A stretch of 64,000 bases of DNA, taken from NCBI RefSeq assembly GCF_002845275.2, contig NZ_CP088149.1, positions 535,501 to 599,500 of the forward strand, read 5' to 3'. A model generated the notes under the pieces. The model was not told the origin of the DNA, searched no databases, and worked only from the letters and a program-made list of their open reading frames with translations. This stretch comes from Pseudomonas sp. S06B 330. GTDB taxonomy: Bacteria; Pseudomonadota; Gammaproteobacteria; Pseudomonadales; Pseudomonadaceae. The translations under genes and the position numbers were made by a program. Each line of letters opens with the position of its first letter. The stretch's first letter is position 1. This document shows positions 8,229 to 18,102 of the stretch, piece by piece.

Positions 8229-9857
8229 TTACAGCAGCATGGTGCGGATGTCGGTCAGCAGGTCGCCCAGGCGCTTGGTGAAGCGCGCAGCGGCTGCACC
8301 GTTGATCACGCGGTGATCGTAGGACAGCGACAGCGGCAGCATCAGCTTAGGCTGGAAGGCTTTGCCGTCCCAGACTGGCTGGATGGTGGCCTTGGAAACA
8401 CCGAGGATCGCCACTTCCGGCGCGTTGACGATCGGCGTGAAGCCGGTGCCGCCAATGTGGCCGAGGCTGGAGATGGTGAAGCAGGCACCTTGCATGTCGT
8501 CAGCCGACAGCTTCTTGGTCCGGGCTTTTTCAGCCAGGGCCGCCGCTTCGCCAGCCAGTTGCAGCAGGCTCTTCTGGTCGACGTTCTTGATTACCGGGAC
8601 CAGCAGGCCATCCGGAGTGTCGACCGCGAAACCGACGTTGACGTACTTCTTGCGGATGATCGCTTTGCCGCTAGGCGCCAGCGAGCTGTTGAAGTCCGGC
8701 AGTTCCTTGAGCAGGTGAGCACAGGCCTTGAGCAGCAGTGGCAGTACGGTCAGCTTGACGCCAGCCTTCTCTGCAACCGCTTTCTGAGCAACGCGGAAGG
8801 CTTCCAGCTCAGTGATGTCGGCGGAGTCGAACTGGGTAACGTGAGGCACGTTCAGCCAGCTGCGATGCAGGTTGGTAGCACCCATCTGCATCAGACGGGT
8901 CATCGGCACTTCTTCGATTTCACCGAAGCGGCTGAAGTCCACTTCCGGAATCGGCGGGATGCCTGCACCACCGGTGGCACCGGCGGCTGGAGCTTCCTTG
9001 GCCTTTTGCATCATGGCCTTGACGTAAACCTGCACGTCTTCCTTGAGGATACGACCGTGCGGGCCAGTAGCCGATACAGCACTCAGCTCGACACCGAACT
9101 CACGGGCCAACTGACGCACGGCTGGGCCGGCGTGAACTTTGGCACCGTTGGTAGCGGCAGGGGCAGCAGCCGGAGCGGCAGCAGGGGCTGCTGGTGCAGG
9201 AGCGGCTGCCGCTGCAGCTTCAGTCTTGGCTGGCGCCGGAGCGGCAGCGGCAGGAGCTGGAGCAGCAGCCGGCGCAGCACCAGCCACTTTCAGCTTGAGG
9301 ATCAGGTCGCCGGTACCGACTTCGTCGTCCAGCTTGGCAATCACGGCTTCGACCACGCCAGCGGCTGGAGACGGGATCTCCATCGAGGCTTTGTCCGATT
9401 CCAGGGTGATCAGCGACTGGTCGGCTTCGACGGTGTCGCCGACTTTAACCAGTACTTCGATGATCTTGGCCTTGCCCGAAGAGCCGATGTCCGGAACGTG
9501 GATGTCCTGGACAGCGGCAGCAGCCGGTGCCGCTGCCGGGGCAGGAGCAGCCTCTGCAGCCGGGGCAGCAACAGGCGCCGCCGCAGCTGGAGCAGCAGCC
9601 GGAGCCTCAGGTGCAGCAGCTGCACCCTCGACTTCCAGTTCCATCAGTTCGTCGCCTTCTTTCAGGCGGTCGCCCAGCTTGACCTTCAGCGACTTGATCA
9701 CGCCGGCCTTAGGGGCCGGGATCTCCATGGAGGCCTTGTCGGACTCCAGGGTCAGCAGGCTCTGGTCAGCCTCGATGCGGTCGCCGACTTTGACGAACAG
9801 CTCAATGATTTCACCTTCACCGCTGCCGATGTCAGGTACGCGAATGAGTTCGCTCAC
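8229..9857 (-). CDS. aceF: Pyruvate dehydrogenase E2, dihydrolipoamide acetyltransferase
   Basis: Core subunit of the pyruvate dehydrogenase complex; it transfers acetyl groups from lipoamide to CoA. Two lipoyl domains carry the modified lysines K41 and K156, both in ESDKASMEIP. Long Ala/Pro-rich linkers follow each (about 80-115 and 193-237). The E3-binding domain begins near residue 243 (AGPAVRQLAREFGV), and the catalytic domain runs from about 320 to the end with the active-site motif DHRVING. The 542 residues and two lipoyl domains are usual for Pseudomonas. The start is GTG with GAGGAG upstream. Only 13 bases separate it from aceE, so the two form an operon. Confidence 0.97.
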   Translation of the reverse strand: MSELIRVPDIGSGEGEIIELFVKVGDRIEADQSLLTLESDKASMEIPAPKAGVIKSLKVKLGDRLKEGDELMELEVEGAAAAPEAPAAAPAAAAPVAAPAAEAAPAPAAAPAAAAVQDIHVPDIGSSGKAKIIEVLVKVGDTVEADQSLITLESDKASMEIPSPAAGVVEAVIAKLDDEVGTGDLILKLKVAGAAPAAAPAPAAAAPAPAKTEAAAAAAPAPAAPAAAPAAAPAATNGAKVHAGPAVRQLAREFGVELSAVSATGPHGRILKEDVQVYVKAMMQKAKEAPAAGATGGAGIPPIPEVDFSRFGEIEEVPMTRLMQMGATNLHRSWLNVPHVTQFDSADITELEAFRVAQKAVAEKAGVKLTVLPLLLKACAHLLKELPDFNSSLAPSGKAIIRKKYVNVGFAVDTPDGLLVPVIKNVDQKSLLQLAGEAAALAEKARTKKLSADDMQGACFTISSLGHIGGTGFTPIVNAPEVAILGVSKATIQPVWDGKAFQPKLMLPLSLSYDHRVINGAAAARFTKRLGDLLTDIRTMLL

Positions 9858-9870
9858 TTAAAAATACTCC

Positions 9871-12516
9871 TCAGCAGTCCAGTGGGTTGCGTTTGTCCGG
9901 ATCGATGCCGAACTTGGTGATGGCTTCAGCCACGACCTTAGGTTCGATATCGCCACGGTCAGCCAAGGCTTCCAGGGCAGCCAGCACGACGAAGTGACGG
10001 TCGACTTCGAAGAAGTGACGCAGCTTCTTACGGCTGTCGCTGCGACCGAAACCATCGGTACCCAGGACTTTGTACTCTTTGCTCGGCACCCACTGGCGAA
10101 TCTGTTCAGCGAACATCTTCATGTAGTCGGTAGAGGCAATGACCGGGCCCTTACGGCCAGCCAGGCACTCTTCGACATAGGTGATCTGTGGCTTCTGACC
10201 AGGCTTGAGACGGTTGCTGCGCTCTACGGCCAGGCCGTCGCGACGCAGTTCGTTGAAGCTGGTGACGCTCCAGACGTCGGCACCGACGTTGAATTCTTCA
10301 CGCAGGATCTTCGCCGCTTCACGCACTTCACGCAGGATGGTGCCGGAGCCCATCAGTTGGACGTGGTGTGCTGCTTCGCGAGTGTCTTCCTCGAGCAGGT
10401 ACATGCCCTTGATGATGCCTTCCTCGGCGCCGGCTGGGATTGCAGGCTGGGTGTAGGCTTCGTTCATCACGGTGATGTAGTAGAAGACGTCCTGTTGCTC
10501 TTCGGTCATCTTCTTCATGCCGTCCTGAATGATCACCGCCAGCTCGTAGCCGTAGGTCGGATCATAGGTGCGGCAGTTCGGGATGGTCGCGGCCAGGATG
10601 TGGCTGTGACCGTCTTCGTGCTGCAGGCCTTCACCGTTGAGGGTGGTACGGCCGGCGGTACCGCCGATCAGGAAGCCACGGGTACGGCTGTCGCCAGCGG
10701 CCCAGGCCAGGTCACCAATACGCTGGAAGCCGAACATCGAGTAGAAGATGTAGAACGGCAGCATCGGCTGGTTGTGGTTCGAGTACGAAGTACCGGCAGC
10801 GATGAAGGAGGACATGGCGCCTGCTTCGTTGATGCCTTCTTCGAGGATCTGACCTTTTTTGTCTTCGCGGTAGAACATCACCTGGTCTTTATCGACTGGC
10901 TCGTAGAGCTGGCCGACCGACGAGTAGATGCCCAACTGACGGAACATGCCTTCCATACCGAAGGTACGGGCTTCGTCCGGGATGATCGGGACGATGCGCT
11001 GGCCGATTTCCTTGTCCTTGACCAGCTGCGCGAGGATCCGCACGAAGGCCATGGTGGTGGAGATTTCGCGATCGCCGGAACCGTCGAGGATAGCCTTGAG
11101 GGTTTCCAGTGGCGGAGTCGGGATGCTGAAGCTCTTGGCCCGACGCTGAGGCACGAAACCGCCCAGAGCGTTGCGGCGCTCGGCCAGGTAACGGGCTTCG
11201 GCGCTGCCTTCTTCTGGTTTGAAGAACGGCAGGTTTTCCAGCTCTTCGTCCTTGACCGGGATGTCGAAGCGGTCACGGAAGTGACGCAGGCTGTCGACGT
11301 CGACCTTTTTGGTGTTGTGCGCGGTGTTCTTGGCTTCGCCAGCACCGGTACCGTAACCCTTGATGGTCTTGGCCAGAATGACGGTCGGCTGCTCTTTGTG
11401 GTTGACCGCCTGGTGGTAGGCTGCATAGACCTTGTACGGGTCGTGGCCACCACGGTTGAGCTTCCAGATCTCGTCGTCGGACAGGTCTTCGACCATGGCC
11501 TTGAGTTCTGGGGTGTTGAAGAAGTGCTCACGGACGAACGCGCCGTCCTTGGCCTTGTAGTTCTGGTATTCGCCGTCGATGACTTCGTCCATGCGACGCT
11601 GCAGGATACCGTCGACGTCTTTGGCCAGCAGTGGGTCCCAGAAACGGCCCCAGACCACTTTGTTGACGTTCCAGCCACCGCCACGGAACACGCCTTCGAG
11701 TTCCTGGATGATCTTGCCGTTGCCGCGAACCGGGCCGTCGAGGCGCTGCAGGTTGCAGTTGATGACGAAGATCAGGTTGTCCAGCTTCTCGCGGCCAGCC
11801 AGGGAGATCGCGCCCAGGGATTCCGGCTCGTCACACTCGCCGTCGCCCATGAAACACCAGACTTTCTGCTTGCCTGCAGGGATGTAGCCGCGGCTTTCCA
11901 GGTACTTCATGAAGCGTGCCTGGTAGATCGCCTGGATCGGACCCAGACCCATGGATACGGTCGGGAACTGCCAGAAATCAGGCATCAGCCATGGGTGCGG
12001 GTAGGACGACAGGCCCTTGCCATCAACTTCCTGACGGAAGTTGTTCATTTGGTCTTCGCTGATGCGACCTTCCATGAAGGCGCGGGCGTAGACGCCAGGC
12101 GAGGCGTGGCCCTGGAAGAAGATCAAGTCGCCGCCGTGCTCGTCGGTCGGCGCCTGGAAGAAGTAGTTGAAGCCAATGTCGTACAGGGTGGCACTGGAGG
12201 CGAAGCTCGAAATGTGGCCGCCCAGGTCCGAGTCTTTCAGGTTGGTGCGCATCACCATGGCCAGCGCGTTCCAACGGACCAACGAGCGAATGCGGCGTTC
12301 CATGAACAGGTCGCCAGGCATGCGTGCTTCGTGGGTAACAGGGATGGTGTTGCGGTATGGCGTGGTGATGGCGTACGGCAGCTGGGAGCCACTACGGGTG
12401 GCCAGCTCGCCCATACGGGTCATCAGATAGTGAGCGCGGTCTTCGCCTTCTTTGTCGAGAACCGACTCCAGGGCGTCCAGCCATTCCTGGGTTTCGACGG
12501 GATCGAGGTCTTGCAT
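9871..12516 (-). CDS. aceE: Pyruvate dehydrogenase E1 component (homodimeric)
   Basis: Thiamine-diphosphate enzyme that decarboxylates pyruvate and acetylates the E2 lipoyl groups. At 881 residues it is the full-length single-chain E1 of gamma-proteobacteria. The ThDP-binding motif is visible as GDGECDEPES followed by FVINCN. The C-terminal region contains the transketolase-like domains (FYITVMNEAYTQP). GGAG lies six bases before the ATG. The upstream region carries two GntR-type dyads, suggesting control by a regulator of the PdhR/FadR class. It is the first gene of the aceEF pair. Confidence 0.97.
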   Translation of the reverse strand: MQDLDPVETQEWLDALESVLDKEGEDRAHYLMTRMGELATRSGSQLPYAITTPYRNTIPVTHEARMPGDLFMERRIRSLVRWNALAMVMRTNLKDSDLGGHISSFASSATLYDIGFNYFFQAPTDEHGGDLIFFQGHASPGVYARAFMEGRISEDQMNNFRQEVDGKGLSSYPHPWLMPDFWQFPTVSMGLGPIQAIYQARFMKYLESRGYIPAGKQKVWCFMGDGECDEPESLGAISLAGREKLDNLIFVINCNLQRLDGPVRGNGKIIQELEGVFRGGGWNVNKVVWGRFWDPLLAKDVDGILQRRMDEVIDGEYQNYKAKDGAFVREHFFNTPELKAMVEDLSDDEIWKLNRGGHDPYKVYAAYHQAVNHKEQPTVILAKTIKGYGTGAGEAKNTAHNTKKVDVDSLRHFRDRFDIPVKDEELENLPFFKPEEGSAEARYLAERRNALGGFVPQRRAKSFSIPTPPLETLKAILDGSGDREISTTMAFVRILAQLVKDKEIGQRIVPIIPDEARTFGMEGMFRQLGIYSSVGQLYEPVDKDQVMFYREDKKGQILEEGINEAGAMSSFIAAGTSYSNHNQPMLPFYIFYSMFGFQRIGDLAWAAGDSRTRGFLIGGTAGRTTLNGEGLQHEDGHSHILAATIPNCRTYDPTYGYELAVIIQDGMKKMTEEQQDVFYYITVMNEAYTQPAIPAGAEEGIIKGMYLLEEDTREAAHHVQLMGSGTILREVREAAKILREEFNVGADVWSVTSFNELRRDGLAVERSNRLKPGQKPQITYVEECLAGRKGPVIASTDYMKMFAEQIRQWVPSKEYKVLGTDGFGRSDSRKKLRHFFEVDRHFVVLAALEALADRGDIEPKVVAEAITKFGIDPDKRNPLDC

Positions 12517-12899
12517 GGCTTGCTCCAGGGCGGAAAGGCTTCCAGAATCGGTTGCCTGAGTTTGCGACTGGCCTTTTGGGCAGACGACATGAAATTCTTG
12601 GATTACCGGAGAGTGTACCGGCGTTGTGTAGTTTTACTACAAATGAATCACCATTTCATGCTTTTGAAGTGAAGAAGCAGTAGTAAAACTACACAAAAAT
12701 GGCTCGTGGCCGCTGTTCAGGTTGTGGGAAAAAACGATACCGGTGGTTAAAAGCAAGTTACGAAAAGGTTTGCTGCGATGGTTTCTGCCAGAGAATCAGG
12801 TTTTTCAGCTATTTCTAACTTTTGTATGACAGTCCAACCGTGGCCAGGGTTCTCTTATCCGCTCGCTGCCAATCTTTTCTCGCCGATCAAGGATAGACC
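12517..12899. other. Intergenic region between divergent aceE and glnE
   Basis: This 383-base stretch is visibly more AT-rich than the genes around it and holds no convincing coding frame. It must contain the promoters of aceE (leftward) and glnE (rightward). The only strong structures I see are the two dyads listed separately. AAGGA lies just before the glnE ATG. Confidence 0.6.
12625..12695. promoter_or_regulatory. Paired GntR/FadR-type operators upstream of aceE
   Basis: Two copies of the dyad GTAGT-N3-ACTAC lie at 12628-12640 (TTT centre, extended to TGTAGT/ACTACA at 12627-12641) and 12680-12692 (AAA centre). The 16-mers at 12625-12640 and 12680-12695 are also perfect reverse complements of each other. 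The GT-N3-AC core is that of the FadR/PdhR subfamily of GntR regulators. They lie 110-180 bases before the aceE ATG. Which protein binds them is not shown by the sequence. Confidence 0.65.
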
Positions 12900-15836
12900 A
12901 TGAGCCTGCCAATGCTTGCCGAACTGCCAGCCACTCTCACGCCATTGGTCAGCCGCAACGAGCAATCGTTTCGTGCGGCAGTGGCCCAAGAGCCTTCATT
13001 AACTGTGCAGAGCTGGACAACTGAGCGTTGGGCACAGTTCGCCCGGGTCACGGCAGCCAGTGATTTTGTCCTCGAACAGACGCTGCGCGATCCGGCCATG
13101 CTGCTCGATCTGGTCGCCAGCGGTGAATTGGATCGCAGCTTTGCGCCGGGAGAATTGTGTGCGCAGATTGCAAACGCCACCCAGGCAGCCGAGAGCGAAG
13201 ACGAGTTGGCGCGCAACCTGCGTCGCCAACGCAGTCGCCAGCAGGTGCGCATCATCTGGCGAGACCTGAATCGTCAGGCGGACCTGGTGCAGACCTGTCG
13301 CGATTTGTCAGACCTGGCCGATGCGTCTATCGACCAAGCGTACAACTGGCTCTATCCACGCCACTGCCAGCAGTTCGGCACGCCCATTGGTCATCGCAGC
13401 GGTCTGCCACAGCACATGGTGGTGTTGGGCATGGGTAAGTTGGGAGCGGTGGAGCTGAACCTGTCATCGGACATCGACCTGATCTTCGCCTTCCCCGAAG
13501 GTGGCGAGACCGAAGGGGTCAAACGCTCGCTGGATAATCAGGAGTTCTTCACCCGCCTCGGGCAACGCTTGATCAAGGCTCTGGACCCGATCACGGTCGA
13601 CGGCTTCGTGTTCCGCGTGGACATGCGTTTGCGTCCTTACGGTTCGGCTGGCGCGCTGGTATTGAGCTTCAATGCCTTGGAGCAGTACTACCAGGATCAA
13701 GGTCGTGATTGGGAGCGCTACGCGATGATCAAGGCGCGGGTGGTGGCCGGCGATCAAGTGGCTGGGGCGCAGTTGCTGGATATGTTGCGGCCCTTCGTTT
13801 ATCGGCGCTATCTGGACTTCTCGGCCATTGAAGCGCTGCGCACCATGAAGCAGCTGATCCAGCAGGAAGTGCGGCGCAAGGGCATGGCCGACAACATCAA
13901 GCTGGGGGCCGGTGGTATTCGTGAGGTCGAGTTCATCGCCCAGGCTTTTCAGCTTATTCATGGTGGACGTGACCTGAGCTTGCAGCAGCGCCCCTTGCTC
14001 AAGGTCCTTGCGACCCTTGAGGGCCAAGGTTATCTGCCACCTGCGGTGGTGGCTGAGCTGCGCGAGGGGTATGAATTCCTGCGTTATACCGAGCACGCGA
14101 TCCAGGCCATTGCCGACCGCCAGACGCAGATGTTGCCGGATGATGAGCTGGACCGCGCGCGTATCGCCTTTATGCTCGGCTTCGCCGACTGGGCCAGCTT
14201 CCATGCCCAGCTGATGCACTGGCGCGGGCGGATCGACTGGCACTTCCGGCAAGTCATCGCCGATCCTGATGAAGATGAAAACGAAGAGGGCGAAGTCATC
14301 GTCGGCGGCGAATGGTTGCCACTGTGGGAAGAGGCTCAGAATGAGGAGGCGGCCTGTCGCCAATTGCAGAATGCCGGTTTCGCCGACCCGGAAAAAGCCC
14401 TCAAACAGCTCGCTGGGCTGCGCGCGAGCCCACAATTGCGTGCCATGCAGCGGCTAGGCCGCGAGCGTCTGGACGCCTTCATTCCACGTTTGCTGGCCCA
14501 GGCTGTGGAGCATGCAGATCCGGACCTGGTGCTGGAACGGGTATTGCCACTGGTTGAAGCGGTGGCCCGCCGTTCGGCTTATTTGGTGCTCTTGACCGAA
14601 AACCCTGGAGCGTTGCGGCGCTTGTTGACCTTGTGCGCAGCAAGCCCATGGATCGCTGAGCAGATCACCCGCTTCCCGTTGCTGCTCGATGAGTTGCTGA
14701 ATGAAGGTCGTTTGTTCAGCCCACCGCTGGCGCCGGAACTGGCCGCTGAATTGCGCGAGCGTCTGACGCGAATCCCCGAGGACGACCTTGAACAGCAGAT
14801 GGAAGCGCTGCGCCACTTCAAGTTGGCCCACAGCCTGCGCGTCGCCGCCTCGGAGATTGCCGGCAATTTGCCGCTGATGAAAGTCAGCGATTACCTGACC
14901 TGGCTGGCTGAAGCCATTCTCAACCAAGTACTGGCCCTGGCCTGGCGCCAGACTGTAGCTCGTCATGGGCAACCCAAGCGCAGTGATGGCAGCCTATGCG
15001 ATCCGGGCTTCATCATTATTGGGTATGGCAAGGTAGGGGGCATCGAGCTTGGCCATGGCTCGGACCTTGATCTGGTGTTCATCCATGACGGTGATCCCCA
15101 GGCCGAAACCGATGGCGCCAAGCCCATCGACAGCGCCCAGTTCTTTACCCGCCTGGGTCAACGCATCATTCACCTGTTGACCACCCAGACCAACTCCGGG
15201 CAACTCTACGACGTCGATATGCGTCTGCGGCCTTCGGGGGCTTCGGGTTTGCTGGTCAGTTCGCTGGGCGCCTTCGAGCGTTATCAGCAGAACGAGGCCT
15301 GGACCTGGGAGCATCAGGCACTGGTGCGGGCACGGGTGCTCGCAGGTTGCTCTAAGGTGGGTACGGCGTTCGAGGCGGTGCGGGCACGGATTCTTGGACG
15401 GGCGCGTGACTTGCCCAAGCTTCAGGCTGAAGTCAGTGAAATGCGCGCGAAAATGCGCGACAACCTGGGGACTAAGCTCAGTGCGGCCGGTACCGGCGCC
15501 AACGCCTATGAGCCTGGCGTGCCCTTCGACATCAAGCAGGATGCCGGTGGTATCGTCGATATCGAATTTATGGTGCAATACGCCGCTTTGGCCTGGTCTC
15601 ACGACCATCCAGAACTGCTGCGTTGGACCGACAACATCCGCATCCTCGAAGAGCTCGAACAGGCCGGCCTGATGCCCGCCAGTGATGCTGTGCTGCTGCG
15701 GGAGGTGTACAAGGCGTTTCGCTCGGCGGCACACCGCCAGGCTCTGCAAAAGCAGGCCGGGGTGATCGATGCTTCGCAGTTTGCGCAGGAGCGTCGTGAA
15801 GTGCGGCGGATCTGGGCTGAGTTGGGACTGACCTAA
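12900..15836 (+). CDS. glnE: Bifunctional glutamine synthetase adenylyltransferase/deadenylase
   Basis: Adds AMP to glutamine synthetase and removes it again in response to PII and glutamine. The 978 residues contain two nucleotidyltransferase domains, each with the G-x-G/S-D-x-D motif: GKLGAVELNLSSDIDLIF in the N-terminal deadenylase half and GKVGGIELGHGSDLDLVF in the C-terminal adenylylation half. Helical GlnE-specific regions lie between and after them. AAGGA precedes the ATG. The neighbours aceE and waaF match Pseudomonas order, except that the ilvE gene found between glnE and waaF in P. aeruginosa PAO1 is absent here. Confidence 0.97.
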   Translation: MSLPMLAELPATLTPLVSRNEQSFRAAVAQEPSLTVQSWTTERWAQFARVTAASDFVLEQTLRDPAMLLDLVASGELDRSFAPGELCAQIANATQAAESEDELARNLRRQRSRQQVRIIWRDLNRQADLVQTCRDLSDLADASIDQAYNWLYPRHCQQFGTPIGHRSGLPQHMVVLGMGKLGAVELNLSSDIDLIFAFPEGGETEGVKRSLDNQEFFTRLGQRLIKALDPITVDGFVFRVDMRLRPYGSAGALVLSFNALEQYYQDQGRDWERYAMIKARVVAGDQVAGAQLLDMLRPFVYRRYLDFSAIEALRTMKQLIQQEVRRKGMADNIKLGAGGIREVEFIAQAFQLIHGGRDLSLQQRPLLKVLATLEGQGYLPPAVVAELREGYEFLRYTEHAIQAIADRQTQMLPDDELDRARIAFMLGFADWASFHAQLMHWRGRIDWHFRQVIADPDEDENEEGEVIVGGEWLPLWEEAQNEEAACRQLQNAGFADPEKALKQLAGLRASPQLRAMQRLGRERLDAFIPRLLAQAVEHADPDLVLERVLPLVEAVARRSAYLVLLTENPGALRRLLTLCAASPWIAEQITRFPLLLDELLNEGRLFSPPLAPELAAELRERLTRIPEDDLEQQMEALRHFKLAHSLRVAASEIAGNLPLMKVSDYLTWLAEAILNQVLALAWRQTVARHGQPKRSDGSLCDPGFIIIGYGKVGGIELGHGSDLDLVFIHDGDPQAETDGAKPIDSAQFFTRLGQRIIHLLTTQTNSGQLYDVDMRLRPSGASGLLVSSLGAFERYQQNEAWTWEHQALVRARVLAGCSKVGTAFEAVRARILGRARDLPKLQAEVSEMRAKMRDNLGTKLSAAGTGANAYEPGVPFDIKQDAGGIVDIEFMVQYAALAWSHDHPELLRWTDNIRILEELEQAGLMPASDAVLLREVYKAFRSAAHRQALQKQAGVIDASQFAQERREVRRIWAELGLT

Positions 15837-15993
15837 GCGGTTGAACCAGGCGAATCAGGCGGCAGGAAGCCTGCCAGGACCACACTACTGCCCGAGTGGC
15901 GTACACTGGTCGTTATATAGCCTGAATATAAAGAGGGGAGGCCAGGCTGTTTGCGGACAGGCTGCAGCCTCCCTGATCGTTTCTGGATAAAGC

Positions 15994-17043
15994 ATGAGAA
16001 TTTTGATCATTGGCCCGAGCTGGGTGGGCGACATGGTAATGGCGCAAACCCTGTTCCATTGCCTGAAGCAGCAACATCCGGCGTGTGTGATCGACGTGCT
16101 GGCCCCTGAGTGGAGCCGGCCGATCCTCGAACGCATGCCTGAAGTTCGCCAGGCCTTGAGCTTTCCGCTCGGCCACGGCGCGCTTGAACTGGCGACCCGT
16201 CGACGCATCGGCAAGTCCCTGGCCGGTCAGTATGACCAGGCCATCTTGCTGCCCAATTCGCTGAAATCAGCGTTGGTGCCGTTCTTCGCCGGTGTCCCCA
16301 AGCGCACGGGCTGGCGCGGCGAGTTGCGTTTTGGCCTGCTAAACGATGTGCGCAAGCTGGACAAGGCGCGTTACCCGTTGATGATCGAGCGCTTTATGGC
16401 CCTGGCCTACCCGGCGAGCGCCGAGCTGCCCAAGCCTTACCCGCGCCCGAGCCTGCAGATCGAGGCCGCCAGCCGTGATGCTGCACTGGCCAAGTTCGGC
16501 CTGAGCCTGGACCGTCCGGTGTTGGCGCTGTGCCCGGGAGCTGAGTTCGGCGAAGCCAAGCGCTGGCCTTCGGAGCATTACGCCAAAGTGGCCGAGGCCA
16601 AGATCCGTGAGGGTTGGCAAGTCTGGCTGTTCGGCTCAAAGAACGACCATGCGGTGGGCGAGTCGATTCGTGATCGGCTTATTCCTGGTCTGCGCGAAGA
16701 GGCTTCTAATCTCAGCGGCGAAACGTCGCTGGCCGAAGCCATTGATCTGCTGTCATGCAGCGATGCGGTAGTGTCCAATGATTCGGGCTTGATGCATGTG
16801 GCTGCCGCGCTCAACCGTCCGCTGGTGGCTGTCTATGGTTCGACTTCACCAGGCTTCACCCCGCCGCTGGCCGATCAGGTTGAAGTGGTTCGCCTGGGCT
16901 TGGAATGCAGTCCGTGTTTCGACCGCACCTGCCGCTTTGGCCACTACAACTGCCTGCGACAGCTTGAGCCTGAGGCCGTAGAGGCTGCGTTGCAGCGCCT
17001 CAATGGCCCAACGCTGATCGATGTCATGGCTGAGGTCGACTAA
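15994..17043 (+). CDS. waaF: ADP-heptose:LPS heptosyltransferase II
   Basis: Glycosyltransferase family 9 enzyme that adds the second heptose to the LPS inner core at the cytoplasmic face of the inner membrane. The N-terminus MRILIIGPSWVGDMVMAQ is the family signature, and the C-terminal half has the ADP-heptose binding region (SNDSGLMHVAAAL). Cysteines near 304-314 (CSPCFDRTCRFGHYNC) are typical of WaaF. The 349 residues are usual. It is the first gene of a seven-gene run in which each start touches or overlaps the previous stop. A 157-base gap with no coding frame separates it from glnE and should hold the operon promoter. Confidence 0.95.
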   Translation: MRILIIGPSWVGDMVMAQTLFHCLKQQHPACVIDVLAPEWSRPILERMPEVRQALSFPLGHGALELATRRRIGKSLAGQYDQAILLPNSLKSALVPFFAGVPKRTGWRGELRFGLLNDVRKLDKARYPLMIERFMALAYPASAELPKPYPRPSLQIEAASRDAALAKFGLSLDRPVLALCPGAEFGEAKRWPSEHYAKVAEAKIREGWQVWLFGSKNDHAVGESIRDRLIPGLREEASNLSGETSLAEAIDLLSCSDAVVSNDSGLMHVAAALNRPLVAVYGSTSPGFTPPLADQVEVVRLGLECSPCFDRTCRFGHYNCLRQLEPEAVEAALQRLNGPTLIDVMAEVD

Positions 17044-18102
17044 GTGCGGGTATTGCTGATCAAAACCTCTTCCCTGGGCGATGTGATTCATGCGCTGCCG
17101 GCGCTGACCGATGCGGCCCGGGCGATTCCGGGTATCCGCTTCGATTGGGTGGTCGAGGAAGGCTTTGCCGAGATCCCTAGCTGGCATCCGGCCGTGGACA
17201 AGGTTATTCCGGTAGCCATCCGCCGCTGGCGCAAGAACCTTTGGCAGACTTTCAAGAGCGGTGAATGGCGCCAGTTCAAGCAGCGTCTGCGGGAAACCCA
17301 ATATGACCTGGTGATCGACGCCCAGGGCCTGGTCAAATCGGCTTGGCTGACCCGTTACGTCAAGGCTCCGGTGGCCGGGCTCGACCGTTATTCGGCGCGT
17401 GAAGGGCTGTCCAGCCGCTTTTATGACCGACGTTTTTCGGTGCAGCGTGGGCAGCACGCTGTAGAACGGGTGCGCCAACTGTTTGCCCTGGCGTTGGGCT
17501 ACGACCTGCCCGCCGGCCTGGGTGACTACGGCCTGGACCTCAACCGCCTGCAGTTGCCCCCCGCAGCGCCCTTTGTGGTGTTCCTGCATGGCACTACCTG
17601 GGCGACCAAACACTGGCCTGAGGCCTACTGGCGGCAGTTGGCCGAACGCCTGGGGCAGCAAGGTCTTGAGGTGCGCCTACCGTGGGGCAACCCGACCGAG
17701 CAGGCTCGCGCCGAGCGAATCGCCAAAGGCTTGAACAACTGCCAGGTACTGCCCAAATTGAATCTGGCAGGCGTTGCTCGCGTATTGGCCGCCGCCAAAG
17801 CCTGTGTTGCGGTGGATACTGGGCTTGGCCACTTGGCGGCGGCATTGGATGTGCCGACCTTGTCGTTGTTCGGCCCGACCAACCCGGGGCTGACCGGTGC
17901 TTACGGCAAGTCTCAGGTACACCTGGCCAGCGACTTTGCCTGCGCGCCATGCCTGCAGAAGAAATGTACTTATAAACCGAGCGCTGATGATCAGCGCCGG
18001 TTCGATCTCAAACGCGAGTGGCCACTGTGCTTCACTCGCCTGAATCCCGAGCGTGTGGCGAGCCAATTGCGCGCGTTGCTGCTGGCTGAGGATGTTCGTT
18101 AA
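17044..18102 (+). CDS. waaC: ADP-heptose:LPS heptosyltransferase I
   Basis: Adds the first heptose to Kdo2-lipid A. It is a GT9 family protein of 352 residues: N-terminal MRVLLIKTSSLGDVIHALPA, then the nucleotide-sugar domain with VDTGLGHLAAAL and LFGPTNPGLTGAYG. It starts with GTG directly after the waaF TAA, with no spacer, so translation is probably coupled. Its stop overlaps the waaG start by one base. Product order WaaF-WaaC-WaaG-WaaP matches the P. aeruginosa core operon. Confidence 0.95.
   Translation: MRVLLIKTSSLGDVIHALPALTDAARAIPGIRFDWVVEEGFAEIPSWHPAVDKVIPVAIRRWRKNLWQTFKSGEWRQFKQRLRETQYDLVIDAQGLVKSAWLTRYVKAPVAGLDRYSAREGLSSRFYDRRFSVQRGQHAVERVRQLFALALGYDLPAGLGDYGLDLNRLQLPPAAPFVVFLHGTTWATKHWPEAYWRQLAERLGQQGLEVRLPWGNPTEQARAERIAKGLNNCQVLPKLNLAGVARVLAAAKACVAVDTGLGHLAAALDVPTLSLFGPTNPGLTGAYGKSQVHLASDFACAPCLQKKCTYKPSADDQRRFDLKREWPLCFTRLNPERVASQLRALLLAEDVR

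Noticed and set aside
9994..12672. An 892-codon frame on the plus strand opposite aceE
   Set aside because: aceE is certain from its motifs. The opposite frame is open because of GC-rich third positions and resembles no family. Similar shadows opposite aceF, glcB and the first acyl-CoA dehydrogenase were dropped for the same reason.
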